The notes under the pieces were generated by a model. It had not been told where the DNA came from. It made no database searches and was given only the letters and a program-made list of their open reading frames with translations. This document shows, piece after piece, positions 25,403-34,386 of a DNA stretch of 35,727 nt. Both the position numbers and the translations under genes were made by a program. Where the stretch lies: NCBI GenBank assembly GCA_029261395.1, contig JAJDBJ010000025.1, positions 1-35,727 on the forward strand. The letters are read 5' to 3'. This DNA is from Nitrospinaceae bacterium. GTDB lineage: Bacteria; Nitrospinota; Nitrospinia; Nitrospinales; Nitrospinaceae. Within the stretch, counting starts at the first letter, position 1; the number at the start of each line of letters is the position of its first letter.

Positions 25403-25532
25403 CCGGATTTATTTAGTAACTATCTATTTTTAAATAGGTTATAGGGATTAAGAGCGGTCTTGATTTATGGCGAAAATTCGTTAATAGCGAAATTTAGTGG
25501 TCATGTTACGAAATTTGGGATATATTGGGGGC

Positions 25533-27017
25533 ATGAAATCGGATTCTGAAAACAAAACGGAACCTGCGGATCAGGCCTTGGAAGGGGTCCGACACCTGAA
25601 CAAGCTGATTCTGGAATCGGCGGGTGAGGGTGTGTATGGCCTGGACGGTGAAGGTAAGACCACCTTTGTGAATCCTGCCGCGGAACGCATGACCGGGTAC
25701 ACCGCCAGGGAGATGATCGGGCACTGCCAGCATAAACTGGTTCACCATTCAAAACCCGACGGAACGACCTACATTGATAAAGAGTGTCCCATTTATGCGG
25801 CGGTCAAGGATGGCAAAGTCCATACGGTTTCCAATGAAGTATTCTGGCGCAAAGACGGCACCTCGTTTCCGGTGGAGTATGTCAGCACCCCCATTTGGGA
25901 AAATCTGAAATTGCGCGGAGCGGTGGTTGTGTTCAAGGACATCAGCGAACGCAAACAGGCGGAGGAGGAAATCCAGTGCCTGCGCCGTAAACTGGAGTTG
26001 GAAAATGCCTACCTGCATGAAGAGGTCCTGGAAGCTAAAGCGTATGGCGAAATTGTCGGCAGCAGTCCGGCCCTGGAGGGCATTTTGCGGCAAATCGATA
26101 TGGTGGGGCCGACCGATGCCAGCGTACTGATTACCGGCGAGTCGGGTACCGGCAAGGAACTGGTCGCGCGGGAGATTCACAATCGTAGCGCCCGCAAACA
26201 ACGCACCATGATCAAAGTCAATTGCGCCTCCATCCCCAAAGAGCTGTATGAAAGCGAATTCTTCGGACATGTCAAAGGCGCGTTCACCGGAGCGATCAAG
26301 GACCGGGCGGGTCGATTCCAACTGGCCGATGGCGGGACGTTGTTCCTCGACGAGATCGGGGAAGTGCCGTTGGATCTGCAGAGCAAACTACTGCGCGTTT
26401 TGCAGGAAGGCACATATGAACGCATCGGCGATGAAAAAACGCTCAAGACCGATGTGCGCATCATTGCCGCCACCAACCGCAACTTGAAAGAAGAAGTGTT
26501 GGCGAAACGGTTCCGCGAAGACCTGTTTTACCGTCTCAATGTATTCCCGATAGAAGTGCCGCCCCTGCGACAGAGGATCGAAGATATCCCCAGCCTGGCG
26601 AACCGTTTTTTGAATCAGGCCGCCAGCAAATTGAACCTGCCGCTTCCCCAATTCACCAAGGCCAATATGCTGGAGCTGAAAGGCTACGACTGGCCGGGCA
26701 ATGTGCGGGAACTGCAGAACGTGATCGAGCGCGCCGTCATCACCTCACGGTCCGGCAAACTGGCGTTCAACCTGACCCAGGAACCAAAGGGCAATGGGAG
26801 GCAAGGGAAAGCGGAACGGCGGCGGGCGTCCGATGCTGAAACACCCGTCTTGACGGAAGAGGAAATGAAACAGAGGGACCGCGAGAATATTTTGAACGCC
26901 CTCGATCAAAGCGGCTGGAAAATTACCGGTGACGGTGGCGCGGCGGAAATCCTGGGAATGAAACCCACCACCCTGCACTCCAAGATCAAAAAACTCGGCC
27001 TCAAAAAACCGGATTAG
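25533..27017 (+). CDS. PAS-domain sigma-54-dependent transcriptional activator (bEBP)
   Basis: A 494-aa bacterial enhancer-binding protein. Residues about 17-130 are a PAS domain ([33 protein letters not shown] with the following [11 protein letters not shown]). A coiled-coil linker leads to an AAA+ domain with Walker A GESGTGKE (~202), the sigma-54 contact loop GAFTGA (~249), Walker [11 protein letters not shown] (~267) and [10 protein letters not shown]. The C-terminus is a Fis-type helix-turn-helix ([20 protein letters not shown]). There is no receiver domain, so it senses directly, perhaps through the Cys/His-rich PAS. I use the ATG at 25533; in-frame ATG 25503 and GTG 25497 are alternatives. 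It almost certainly activates string B and perhaps the 14.3-kb promoter. Confidence 0.95.
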   Translation: MKSDSENKTEPADQALEGVRHLNKLILESAGEGVYGLDGEGKTTFVNPAAERMTGYTAREMIGHCQHKLVHHSKPDGTTYIDKECPIYAAVKDGKVHTVSNEVFWRKDGTSFPVEYVSTPIWENLKLRGAVVVFKDISERKQAEEEIQCLRRKLELENAYLHEEVLEAKAYGEIVGSSPALEGILRQIDMVGPTDASVLITGESGTGKELVAREIHNRSARKQRTMIKVNCASIPKELYESEFFGHVKGAFTGAIKDRAGRFQLADGGTLFLDEIGEVPLDLQSKLLRVLQEGTYERIGDEKTLKTDVRIIAATNRNLKEEVLAKRFREDLFYRLNVFPIEVPPLRQRIEDIPSLANRFLNQAASKLNLPLPQFTKANMLELKGYDWPGNVRELQNVIERAVITSRSGKLAFNLTQEPKGNGRQGKAERRRASDAETPVLTEEEMKQRDRENILNALDQSGWKITGDGGAAEILGMKPTTLHSKIKKLGLKKPD

Positions 27018-27028
27018 TTGGATTTTCC

Positions 27029-27067
27029 TTGACAAAAATCTCAATGTATATATATTGTATATACATT
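27029..27067 (+). promoter_or_regulatory. mazEF promoter with MazE-type operator
   Basis: TTGACA (27029-27034) and TATATT (27051-27056), 16 bases apart, form a strong promoter. A perfect inverted repeat AATGTATATA-TATTG-TATATACATT (27043-27067) covers the -10 and start region, as expected for autorepression by MazE or MazE-MazF. Confidence 0.8.
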
Positions 27068-27090
27068 AAAACAACTGGCGGAGATGAAAC

Positions 27091-27327
27091 ATGGATGCGA
27101 TGGTGAACCCCTGGGGTAACAGTCTCGGCTTGAGAATCCCCAAAACCTTTGCTAAGGAAATTGGGTTAAAGAAAGGTACCAAGGTTAAAATGACCTTAGT
27201 GAAGGGTAAGCTGGTGATTCAACGGGCGGGCAAGGCTTCCCTGAAAGCGCTAGTGGATGAAATTACCCCGGAAAACTCTTATGAGGAAATGGATTTCGGC
27301 GGTGCCGAAGGACGAGAGGTATGGTAG
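27091..27327 (+). CDS. mazE: MazE-type antitoxin (AbrB-fold)
   Basis: A 78-aa antitoxin with an N-terminal SpoVT-AbrB DNA-binding fold (MVNPWGNSLGLRIPKTFAKEI, then GLKKGTKVKMTLVKGKLVIQ). An acidic C-terminal tail (DEITPENSYEEMDFGGAEG) wraps the toxin in this family. GGAG lies 7 bases before the ATG. It overlaps mazF by 7 bases, the usual toxin-antitoxin coupling. Confidence 0.94.
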   Translation: MDAMVNPWGNSLGLRIPKTFAKEIGLKKGTKVKMTLVKGKLVIQRAGKASLKALVDEITPENSYEEMDFGGAEGREVW

Positions 27328-27674
27328 CCCGTAAAAAGTATGTGCCGGATCGGGGACACATTATTTGGGTGGACTTTAACCCCCAGGCCGGGCACGAGCA
27401 GGCGGGACATCGTCCTGCCTTGGTAATATCCCCAAAACTCTATAACGAAAAATCCGGTCTGGCGATTTGTTGTCCGATCACATCCAAAGTGAAGAACTAT
27501 CCGTTTGCGGTAGAGTTATCTAAAAAACTGGGCGGTGGGTGTGTACTGGCCGATCAGGTCAAAAGCCTCGACTGGCGGATTCGCCACGCCAAATTAAAAT
27601 CCAAAGCCCCGCCCAAACTCCTCACCGAAGTCCTCGAAAAGCTCGAAATTCTTATTTTAGGTATTGAAGATTGA
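27321..27674 (+). CDS. mazF: MazF-type endoribonuclease toxin
   Basis: A 117-aa mRNA interferase of the PemK/MazF family: YVPDRGHIIWVDFNPQAGHEQAGHRPALV holds the catalytic Arg region, followed by CCPITSKVKNYPFAVEL and VLADQVKSLDWR (conserved Ser/Thr-Asp area), then LEKLEILILGIED. Length and motifs are complete, so it is probably active. It cleaves specific RNA sequences when not bound by MazE. The pair sits in a duplicated insertion spot (see the mosaic scar at 27703-27929). Confidence 0.95.
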   Translation: MVARKKYVPDRGHIIWVDFNPQAGHEQAGHRPALVISPKLYNEKSGLAICCPITSKVKNYPFAVELSKKLGGGCVLADQVKSLDWRIRHAKLKSKAPPKLLTEVLEKLEILILGIED

Positions 27675-27702
27675 ATATGGTTTGATGGAAGTACGTTTTG
27701 TA

Positions 27703-27888
27703 TTATTTTTTTCGAATTCCCCAAACCAGCACCAGATAAAACGGAATGTATTCGAACCAGGGGATCCACGGGGCGTAGTGGTTGATATCCTGATAATCGA
27801 AATAGAAGTCGAGGTAGTAGAGTCCGACGAGGCCCGGTCAGTAGAATCCCGGCGCGCCAGGGGAAGATGCACAGGAACGGCACCACCC
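27703..27888 (-). pseudogene. Degenerate 3' end of the GT-C-type membrane glycosyltransferase gene
   Basis: This copies the last part of the gene at 29553-31058. The minus-strand frame reads VPFLCIFPWRAGILLTG, then after a one-base insertion near 27825-27835 resumes as YYLDFYFDYQDINHYAPWIP and ends IRKK-stop at 27703. Many differences from the intact gene are synonymous (TAC/TAT, GAC/GAT, CCC/CCG), so it derives from a diverged allele rather than a fresh copy. It is joined at CACCACCC (27881-27888) to a copy of the activator-gene 3' end. Confidence 0.85.
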
Positions 27889-27929
27889 TGCACTCCAAGA
27901 TCAAAAAACTCGACCTCAAAAAACCGTAA
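27881..27929 (+). pseudogene. Degenerate copy of the activator-gene 3' end
   Basis: TGCACTCCAAGATCAAAAAA and the following bases repeat 26974-27012 of the sigma-54 activator gene, giving [15 protein letters not shown]-stop. One Gly is replaced by Asp and the last codons differ (CCGTAA against CCGGAT). It is fused directly to the glycosyltransferase fragment to its left. Confidence 0.85.
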
Positions 27930-27990
27930 TGAACTCTCGTGTTTTATCGCTATTCGTATCTTTAAGTTTATGAAAACTATCCTATAAACT

Positions 27991-29451
27991 TTATTTTAGT
28001 GCATCACCTTCTAATAATGGCTCCTCGATTTCCGATTGGGACAACCAGAAACAAGCCAATGGGGCAGGGATTTTTAAAAAAGTGGTATTGGTTTGAGTAA
28101 TTTTTTCCGGAATCACGTCGAAATCTGAAAACTCTCTGGTAATGATATATCCTCTTGGCAGGTTCTTTTCTTTACAAAGTTGAACCAAGCCTTTGATGTC
28201 CTGCATTTTAATATGGCTTTGCGTATATTTTACTTCGAAAGGAATTATGTCATTGTGAACCTCCGCCACAATATCCACTTCATAATTCTTTTTAGATTTC
28301 CAATAAGAAAATCGGATACTGATAGGATAATATCTGCTGTAGACATGCTTAAAAAAGGCTGTTTCAACAGCCGCGCCTAACCGAGTGTTGTCTTCAATTA
28401 ATGACCTTCCCTTTAAAAGTACACTTCCTGCAATAGCCGCGTCAGCCAGATAAACTTTGTATTTACCACGCAATACTTCTTTCCCGTAACCATAGGGAGG
28501 TAATTTGTAAATTAGATGTGCTGACTCGAACAATTCGATGAAGTTGCTGACTGTTTGTTTGTTCAATTCAAGATTGCGGCACAGAGTCGGCAAATCTAGA
28601 ATCCCTCCGTCGTGCAAACATAAATAGAGAAAAGTTTTCTCCATTTCCAATACCCGCCGCACTCCATAGAGCGCAGTCATATCTCGTTTTAAAACCTTAT
28701 CCACGATATCTTCCCGCAAGAGTCTTTGAGCGGTTGATATATTTTCTACTTGTGCCGTTTGAGGAAAACCTCCGCGAAGAAGGTATTCATTGAAATACGG
28801 CTCCAAAGGGCGTGCTGTTTCGCTCAATTGAATTCGTTTTTCAGGCGACCATGAAAATATTTCTTTGAGTGTTTTGATTTTCGGAAGTCGTGGAATTGCG
28901 ATATTTTTGATTTGCAGATATTCATAAAATGAAAGGGTCGGAAGTTTTATAGTGTGCCACCGGCCCACCCCGGACTCTTGATCTTTGGTGTTCAAGGGCG
29001 TGGCTGATCCAGTGACTGCGATCCGCCTTTTTTTTTGGAAATCCGCCTGATGTTTTAACCAGGTCGGCCAATTCTCGGTGTATTGAATTTCATCAAGCAA
29101 TAAATATTCTATTCCCTCTGAGGGAGGTTGGATTTCCTTCCAAGATTTAAGAACCTGTTCGAGTCCGATCAGCTTTGTTATGGGGTGGTCAAAGGTAATA
29201 TAAAGTATTCGATCAGGGCTAACCCCCTGGTCCAGTAATTCTTCGATCGCCTGGAGAAGCAAAGTTGTCTTTCCAACTTGCCTCGCCCCACTTAATAAAA
29301 TGGCCCGTGGCGCTGGCGGATCGGTCAGCCAGCCCATTAGTGGTTTAAAAGCGGCTCTTCTCCATAATGGAAGATCAGGTATTTTCCTCTCATCCCACCA
29401 TGGATTAAATTGCCGTAGAATTGCAAAAAGCTCAGATTTTGATACAATCAT
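27991..29451 (-). CDS. AAA+ ATPase with DUF4143 (archaeal-type ATPase family)
   Basis: A 486-aa protein with an N-terminal AAA domain: Walker A ILLSGARQVGKTTLLLQ, Walker B GIEYLLLDEIQYTENW and a sensor-like RRIAVTGSATPL. The C-terminal half has a winged-helix-like LPTLCRNLELNKQTVSNFIEL and the DUF4143 core (YKVYLADAAIAG, then FSYWKSKKNYEVDIVAEVH, IIPFEVKYTQS), which resembles a nuclease fold (D...E-x-K). Such genes are common on mobile or accessory DNA; their function is uncertain, and toxin-antitoxin-like or defence roles have been suggested. The sequence is visibly more A/T-rich than its neighbours, suggesting transfer. It lies in the second half of the duplicated insertion spot. Confidence 0.9.
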   Translation of the reverse strand: MIVSKSELFAILRQFNPWWDERKIPDLPLWRRAAFKPLMGWLTDPPAPRAILLSGARQVGKTTLLLQAIEELLDQGVSPDRILYITFDHPITKLIGLEQVLKSWKEIQPPSEGIEYLLLDEIQYTENWPTWLKHQADFQKKRRIAVTGSATPLNTKDQESGVGRWHTIKLPTLSFYEYLQIKNIAIPRLPKIKTLKEIFSWSPEKRIQLSETARPLEPYFNEYLLRGGFPQTAQVENISTAQRLLREDIVDKVLKRDMTALYGVRRVLEMEKTFLYLCLHDGGILDLPTLCRNLELNKQTVSNFIELFESAHLIYKLPPYGYGKEVLRGKYKVYLADAAIAGSVLLKGRSLIEDNTRLGAAVETAFFKHVYSRYYPISIRFSYWKSKKNYEVDIVAEVHNDIIPFEVKYTQSHIKMQDIKGLVQLCKEKNLPRGYIITREFSDFDVIPEKITQTNTTFLKIPAPLACFWLSQSEIEEPLLEGDALK

Positions 29452-29552
29452 ACTTAATACTCTTATAGAGTTAATTTAAGCATAGTATACCATTCTTATT
29501 TATGAAAAATAAGTATATTTTTAGAAAAATATGGTGATTATTGCGAGATAAC

Positions 29553-31058
29553 TCAAGCCTTTGTGTAGAGACCTTTATTTTTAAACCATTCCCACGCTAG
29601 AAATAAATAAAATGGAATGTATTCGAACCAGGGGATCCAGGGGGCGTAGTGGTTGATGTCCTGGTAGTCGAAGTAGAAATCGAGGTAGTAGAGGCCAACC
29701 AGTCCGGTCAATAGAATCCCCGCGCGCCAGGGGAAGATGCACAGGAACGGCACCACCCAGCACAGGTACCAGGGATTCTGCACCGGACTCACCAGAAACA
29801 CCAGCGCCATGATAATGAACAGTGGTTCCAGCACCGCTTTGGGTTCCGGGTTCTCAATCTCTTTTCGCCAGAACAGCAAATACAGCATGACCACGCCGAG
29901 AATCCCTGCCACGGTGATTTTGGCCAGCAGGGACGGCAGGTCGTAGGAGAAGGGGACGGGTCCGTTCGACTCCGCAAACAGTCCGAAGAACCAGACAAGA
30001 ATCGCAAAAATGCTGTCGTTCTGTTGCCAGCGCGTGGCGTAGGCTTTGAGACCGGAAAAATTTTGCGAGCCGATCTCAAGAAACGGCATGTAGAAAAACG
30101 CGACGAGTCCCCCGAACAATAAAATGCTCAATCCGCACCGCACCCAGCGGTTTTGAATTTTGGAGTCCGCCGCTTGATACTGTTGTTTGAGGATGAGCGG
30201 CAGTAAAATGGCGGGGTACAGTTTGCCCACCACACTGAGCGCGAGAAACGCATTGGCTGAAAAGAACCGTCGCTGGACCACGCAGAACAATGTGCCGCAC
30301 AGCATGGCGATGCCGATGATATCGAGGTGCGTCGAGTTGAACGTCTCCTTGATCACCAGCGGACACCAGAAATACACCATCGCCCACAGCCGGTTCATCC
30401 CCAGTGCCTGCAGGGTCAATACGATGAACATCAACGCCACCCCATCGAACGCCAGAAACAGGAGGCGCAGGGTGAGGATGCTATCGGGTTGAATCTGATG
30501 CGCCAGCCGGAACATCATTTGCGCCAGTGGTGGATAGATGGTCGCCACGCTGGGATGGTTGATGCGTTCCTGATACACCAGCGTTTCCGGGCTTTCCCAT
30601 TTCAGATCGTAGAGTTGGGACAGCTCCGCCGCGCTTTGGGTATCGTACATCTGCTCAAACGCCTCCGGGTCCTGGATGAGCAATTCCTTGAGGCGCGTTA
30701 CCTCCTCCGGCGCGAACTTGTAGGGGTTGATGTTATGAGCAAAGACCTTGCCATCCCACAAATAACGATACACATCGTCTTCCTGAATCTGTTGCGCGGG
30801 CATGATGGCGGCACGGAACAGCAGGCCGAGTACGATCAGCGTCCATAGCAGGCGGTGGTCGTCCACCGTCCGTTTCCAGATGATCCACACCGCCCCGGCA
30901 TAACTGGCAAACAGGCTGAAATAGATCGCCAGGTAGGTCAGGATGGGGCGGTCGCGGTAACCCTCCCCCCAGTTGAACTGGTAGGAAATCTGCCACATCG
31001 CCAGGTACAGGACGATGCTGAGGATGCCGAGGGGGATCAAGAGGATTCGTGGTCGCAT
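29553..31058 (-). CDS. Multi-spanning GT-C-type glycosyltransferase (mannosyltransferase-like)
   Basis: A 501-aa inner-membrane protein with about ten to twelve hydrophobic segments. The first periplasmic loop has the acidic motif QIQEDDVYRYLWDGKVFAHNINPYKFAP, a hallmark of GT-C polyprenyl-phosphate-mannose-type transferases (DUF2029/GT87-like). Other landmarks are HPSVATIYPPLAQ, LVIKETFNSTHLDIIGIAML, KLYPAILLPLIL and VFLVSPVQNPWYLCWVVPF. It likely transfers a sugar from a lipid carrier to a cell-surface glycan or lipid; donor and acceptor are unknown. A diverged copy of its 3' end lies at 27703-27888. Confidence 0.88.
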   Translation of the reverse strand: MRPRILLIPLGILSIVLYLAMWQISYQFNWGEGYRDRPILTYLAIYFSLFASYAGAVWIIWKRTVDDHRLLWTLIVLGLLFRAAIMPAQQIQEDDVYRYLWDGKVFAHNINPYKFAPEEVTRLKELLIQDPEAFEQMYDTQSAAELSQLYDLKWESPETLVYQERINHPSVATIYPPLAQMMFRLAHQIQPDSILTLRLLFLAFDGVALMFIVLTLQALGMNRLWAMVYFWCPLVIKETFNSTHLDIIGIAMLCGTLFCVVQRRFFSANAFLALSVVGKLYPAILLPLILKQQYQAADSKIQNRWVRCGLSILLFGGLVAFFYMPFLEIGSQNFSGLKAYATRWQQNDSIFAILVWFFGLFAESNGPVPFSYDLPSLLAKITVAGILGVVMLYLLFWRKEIENPEPKAVLEPLFIIMALVFLVSPVQNPWYLCWVVPFLCIFPWRAGILLTGLVGLYYLDFYFDYQDINHYAPWIPWFEYIPFYLFLAWEWFKNKGLYTKA

Positions 31059-31247
31059 AAGCCAGAAGTGGTTCTAAAGGTTGGTTTCCATTGTAATATC
31101 GGAACCCGAACAATTGCAGTACTAAATACAAAAACAAGGACTTAATCGCAGTATTAAACGGGAGAAAAATTTAGACTATGAATAGCGCACAATTCTTTTT
31201 AAACTGGTACTATTAACATTCACTATGATTGAAGCGAGGTTACCCAT

Positions 31248-33563
31248 TTGACGCAACAGAAAAAATCCTTTGGATGGAGTTCGATGGGTGAAGTTTTAGC
31301 CGATTCAATCAAGTCATTGCCCGATGCCTCCGATTTGGATTTAAACCGGATCAATCTGCTCTGGGGTCTGGTGGTCGGAGAGGAAATCGGGAGCCGTTCG
31401 CGGGTCGTTAAAACGACCCAAAGCACTCTATATGTGGAGATTAAAGGGCAGGAATGGGTGTCTGTACTGCAAACTTACGAGCGGAAAATCCTGATAAAAT
31501 TGAATAAAATCTTTGATTCTAAACGCTTTATGGAGATAATAGTTAATCAGGTCGAAGACCTCCCCATTATCTCCAATAAACCCTTAAAAATCTCGGCATC
31601 CCCGAGTTATAATCATCCTATGGATAACCAGACTGTTGCCCGAGAAGAACACTTGAAGCCGATAGCGGACCCCGAACTGCGGGAGCGTCTTGCCCGCCTG
31701 AGTACCAAGTTCCGCTTTGTCGCCCTGGCGTTGGTGAGTATTTTTATCCTCGCCAATTGTGCTTCGGTGCCATCCACCAGACAGCCCACTGTCCAATCCG
31801 AATCCAAAGCGGTGCGAGTGGATATTAGGGATGAACAGCCCTCGATGACGCTCGGCTCATCCAAGACATCCTATGCCGTGCGGCAGATTCAGAAGCTCAA
31901 CAAAAAATATCCCGACAGAAACTATCGCGACCCGCGCGCGTATTATCATTATTTGAAAGCGTACCACTACGAGCGGGAAGGCGATTTTGACGAAGCTGCC
32001 CGTAGCTATGCTCTGGTGGTTCAGTTCGATCCGAACCGCGAAGACCTGCATACGCATCTGGTCAGCCTGTATTTGCGCACCGGTCAATTTCAGCAGGCGC
32101 TGATAGCCGGGGAAGAGGCGATCAGCCGATTCCCGAATAATGTGCGGGTTCATATGGCCATGGGTGACATTTTATCCAGTCAGGGCAAATATCAAGAGGC
32201 ATCGGACCACTATAAGAAGGTCATGGAAGTAGAGCCCACCAACGCCCGCGCCTATTTGCTCGCCGGGTACAACCTGCGGGCGTTAAAGCAATACAAAGAC
32301 GCGGGCGAACTGTTTCAACAGGCCACCGTGGTGGAACCGGCCAACCCGTTGGGGTATCACTATCTTGGGTCGGCATTGGCGCGTACCGGCGAAATGCAAA
32401 GCGCAGAGGAAAAATTCAAAAAATCCCTGACCCTTCGCCCCAGCTTCATCGAAGCCCGTGAAAATCTGGCCCGTGTGCTGGAGCTTCAGAAAAAGTATCC
32501 GGAGGCCTTGGAGCAGTACAAAATTATTTTAAAACTGAAACCCGGCGATAAAAAAATCAACGAACATTTAAAACGGTTCGACTTTGAGGCCGGTGCCCAG
32601 TTTCCTGACAACCTACAAGTAACGGAAGCGCCTCCTTTCGTACCGAGTGAAGCCAACATCCATACCCAGATCGGTATTATTTTTTATGAGCAGGCAGTTT
32701 ATCTCGAAGCCGTAGACGAGTTTCGGCTGGCACTTGCCAATAAAGAAGACCAGGAACTGCGTCTCGTCATTGCTAAAATCTTTGAGTTGTTCGGCAGGAT
32801 GGATAAGGCCATTACCGAAGTGGAAGCCTACCGAAAAGTTGACACGGGCGGAGAGTCGATTGATATTCTATTGAATCTGGCGCGGCTCTACGGACTCAAC
32901 AAGGAAATGAAAAAATCCATTGAGCTCCTCAAACAGGCGGTGACCATGGATTCGGAGAATGACCGGTTGTATCATGCGCTGGCTTTGGCTCATATGTCGC
33001 TGAACGAAAATGAAGATGCCTACCAGAACATCAACAAGGCCATCCAACTGAATGACAAAAAGGATACCTATTACTTTGAGCAGGGTGCGCTTCTCGAGCG
33101 GTTGGGAAAATTCGACAAGGCCATCGACAGCATGAAGCGCACTTTGGAAATCAATCCGCATCATTCCAATGCGCACAACTTCATCGGGTATATTTACGCG
33201 ACGAAGGGAGAAGATCTCGACAAGGCTCAGAGTCACTTGGAGCAGGCGTTGACGATCCAGCCCCGAAACGGATATTTTCTGGACAGCCTGGGATGGATCT
33301 ATCACAAAAAGGGCGAGCCGCAACAGGCCCTGGTGCACATTAAAAAAGCGATGGTATACGCCCAGCCCGATCCGGTGCTCTATGACCATTTGGGAGACGT
33401 TCATTTTTCCATGGATAATGTGTCGGAAGCCCGCAAAGCCTGGAAGACCAGTCTGGCGTTGACTCTGAAGAAGTTGGAAGAACCGGCCGGAGAAATTCCC
33501 GACCCGGACAAGCTCCGGGAAAAAATCCGTAAGGCGGACCAAATGATGTTGCAAAGTTTCTGA
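31248..33563 (+). CDS. DciA/DUF721-like domain fused to a membrane-anchored TPR protein
   Basis: A 771-aa protein. Residues about 5-105 (GEVLADSIKSLP, INLLWGLVVGEEIGSRSRVV, TLYVEIKGQEWVSVLQTYER) match the DUF721/DciA domain, which in bacteria can be a loader of the replicative helicase. A hydrophobic segment (about 155-170, VALALVSIFILANC) follows, with Cys 171; the lipobox is imperfect (Asn before Cys). The rest (about 210-755) is roughly 12-14 TPR units, such as AYYHYLKAYHYEREGDFDEAARSY and FLDSLGWIYHKKGEPQQALVHI. The start is TTG at 31248 with GAGG 7 bases upstream; an in-frame ATG at 31620 would drop the DUF721 part but lacks a Shine-Dalgarno. It is followed by the LolB-like gene, so an outer-membrane/lipoprotein role is likely for the TPR part. 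Confidence 0.82.
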   Translation: MTQQKKSFGWSSMGEVLADSIKSLPDASDLDLNRINLLWGLVVGEEIGSRSRVVKTTQSTLYVEIKGQEWVSVLQTYERKILIKLNKIFDSKRFMEIIVNQVEDLPIISNKPLKISASPSYNHPMDNQTVAREEHLKPIADPELRERLARLSTKFRFVALALVSIFILANCASVPSTRQPTVQSESKAVRVDIRDEQPSMTLGSSKTSYAVRQIQKLNKKYPDRNYRDPRAYYHYLKAYHYEREGDFDEAARSYALVVQFDPNREDLHTHLVSLYLRTGQFQQALIAGEEAISRFPNNVRVHMAMGDILSSQGKYQEASDHYKKVMEVEPTNARAYLLAGYNLRALKQYKDAGELFQQATVVEPANPLGYHYLGSALARTGEMQSAEEKFKKSLTLRPSFIEARENLARVLELQKKYPEALEQYKIILKLKPGDKKINEHLKRFDFEAGAQFPDNLQVTEAPPFVPSEANIHTQIGIIFYEQAVYLEAVDEFRLALANKEDQELRLVIAKIFELFGRMDKAITEVEAYRKVDTGGESIDILLNLARLYGLNKEMKKSIELLKQAVTMDSENDRLYHALALAHMSLNENEDAYQNINKAIQLNDKKDTYYFEQGALLERLGKFDKAIDSMKRTLEINPHHSNAHNFIGYIYATKGEDLDKAQSHLEQALTIQPRNGYFLDSLGWIYHKKGEPQQALVHIKKAMVYAQPDPVLYDHLGDVHFSMDNVSEARKAWKTSLALTLKKLEEPAGEIPDPDKLREKIRKADQMMLQSF

Positions 33564-33590
33564 TTTCCTTTTTTCCTTCCGACCACGTTG

Positions 33591-34370
33591 ATGAAACGAA
33601 AACTTAAACTCCTCCTGTGTGTTTTGGCGGGTGTCCTGACAGCCTGCGAAACCCTTCCACCGCCCAAACCGGTGGAACCCCCTGCGCAGTTACTCACTCT
33701 TGAAGCAATTTCCAAGCAGTTGACGACACGGCAGGATGACATTCTCAATGTCAAATCCATAGTCAAATCCGCGATCAAGACACAAGACACTAATCACAAT
33801 CTCAAGCAAGTGCTTTTGATTAACGGAGAAACCTCACTGCGGCTGGATACCCTGAATCTGTTCGGTCAACCGGTCGGCGTCTTGATTTCCGATTCAACGC
33901 AAATTCTTCTGTACGATCCCAAAAGCAACAAGCTGTACCGGAATAGAGATGTGTGGGATATCATGATTCGGACGTTTGGAACGGTGTTTGATTTCCGCGA
34001 ATACATCAGCGTGTTTTCGGGCAAGATTCCCCGGCTCGCTTCGCTCACTCTGAAAGACGTTCGCTGGAATCCCGAAACCGGAAACTATCATGTGACGGCG
34101 GTTGATGCCGAGCGCAACGGCCCACTGGAGATAGAAGTGGATACACAAACCCTCCTTCCCGCCCGGCTGGTCAAATGGGGAAATGAAAAACAGGCTTACG
34201 CGGTGCACTGGGAAAATTACAAAAAAGTGGAAGGTCACCTGTTCCCCCATACCATTACCGTGCAACGCCTCTTGTCAGGCGATGAGTTGGTCATGAAATT
34301 CAATAACCCTCTCATCAACCAAGGGGTGCCGGAAGACGCCTTTCGATTGAATGTGCCCGAAAGTCATTGA
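33591..34370 (+). CDS. Outer-membrane lipoprotein, LolB/DUF4292-like
   Basis: A 259-aa lipoprotein with a clean lipobox (LLLCVLAGVLTAC, Cys 19). The mature domain is a half beta-barrel pattern of the LolA/LolB/DUF4292 type: QVLLINGETSLRLDTLNLFGQPVGVLISD, ILLYDPKSNKLYRN, ETGNYHVTAVDAERNGPLEIEV and AYAVHWENYKKVEGHLFPHTITV. LolB receives lipoproteins from LolA at the outer membrane. True LolB is shorter, so a DUF4292-type relative is the alternative. ATG 33591 is chosen over a TTG one codon earlier. The lolB-ispE-prs order known from E. coli is retained here. Confidence 0.8.
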   Translation: MKRKLKLLLCVLAGVLTACETLPPPKPVEPPAQLLTLEAISKQLTTRQDDILNVKSIVKSAIKTQDTNHNLKQVLLINGETSLRLDTLNLFGQPVGVLISDSTQILLYDPKSNKLYRNRDVWDIMIRTFGTVFDFREYISVFSGKIPRLASLTLKDVRWNPETGNYHVTAVDAERNGPLEIEVDTQTLLPARLVKWGNEKQAYAVHWENYKKVEGHLFPHTITVQRLLSGDELVMKFNNPLINQGVPEDAFRLNVPESH

Positions 34371-34386
34371 GCCCTGAACCCGACCC

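Noticed and set aside
25503-25533. Earlier starts for the sigma-54 activator (ATG 25503, GTG 25497)
   Set aside because: Neither has a strong Shine-Dalgarno and the extra residues precede no known domain; kept only as alternatives to 25533.
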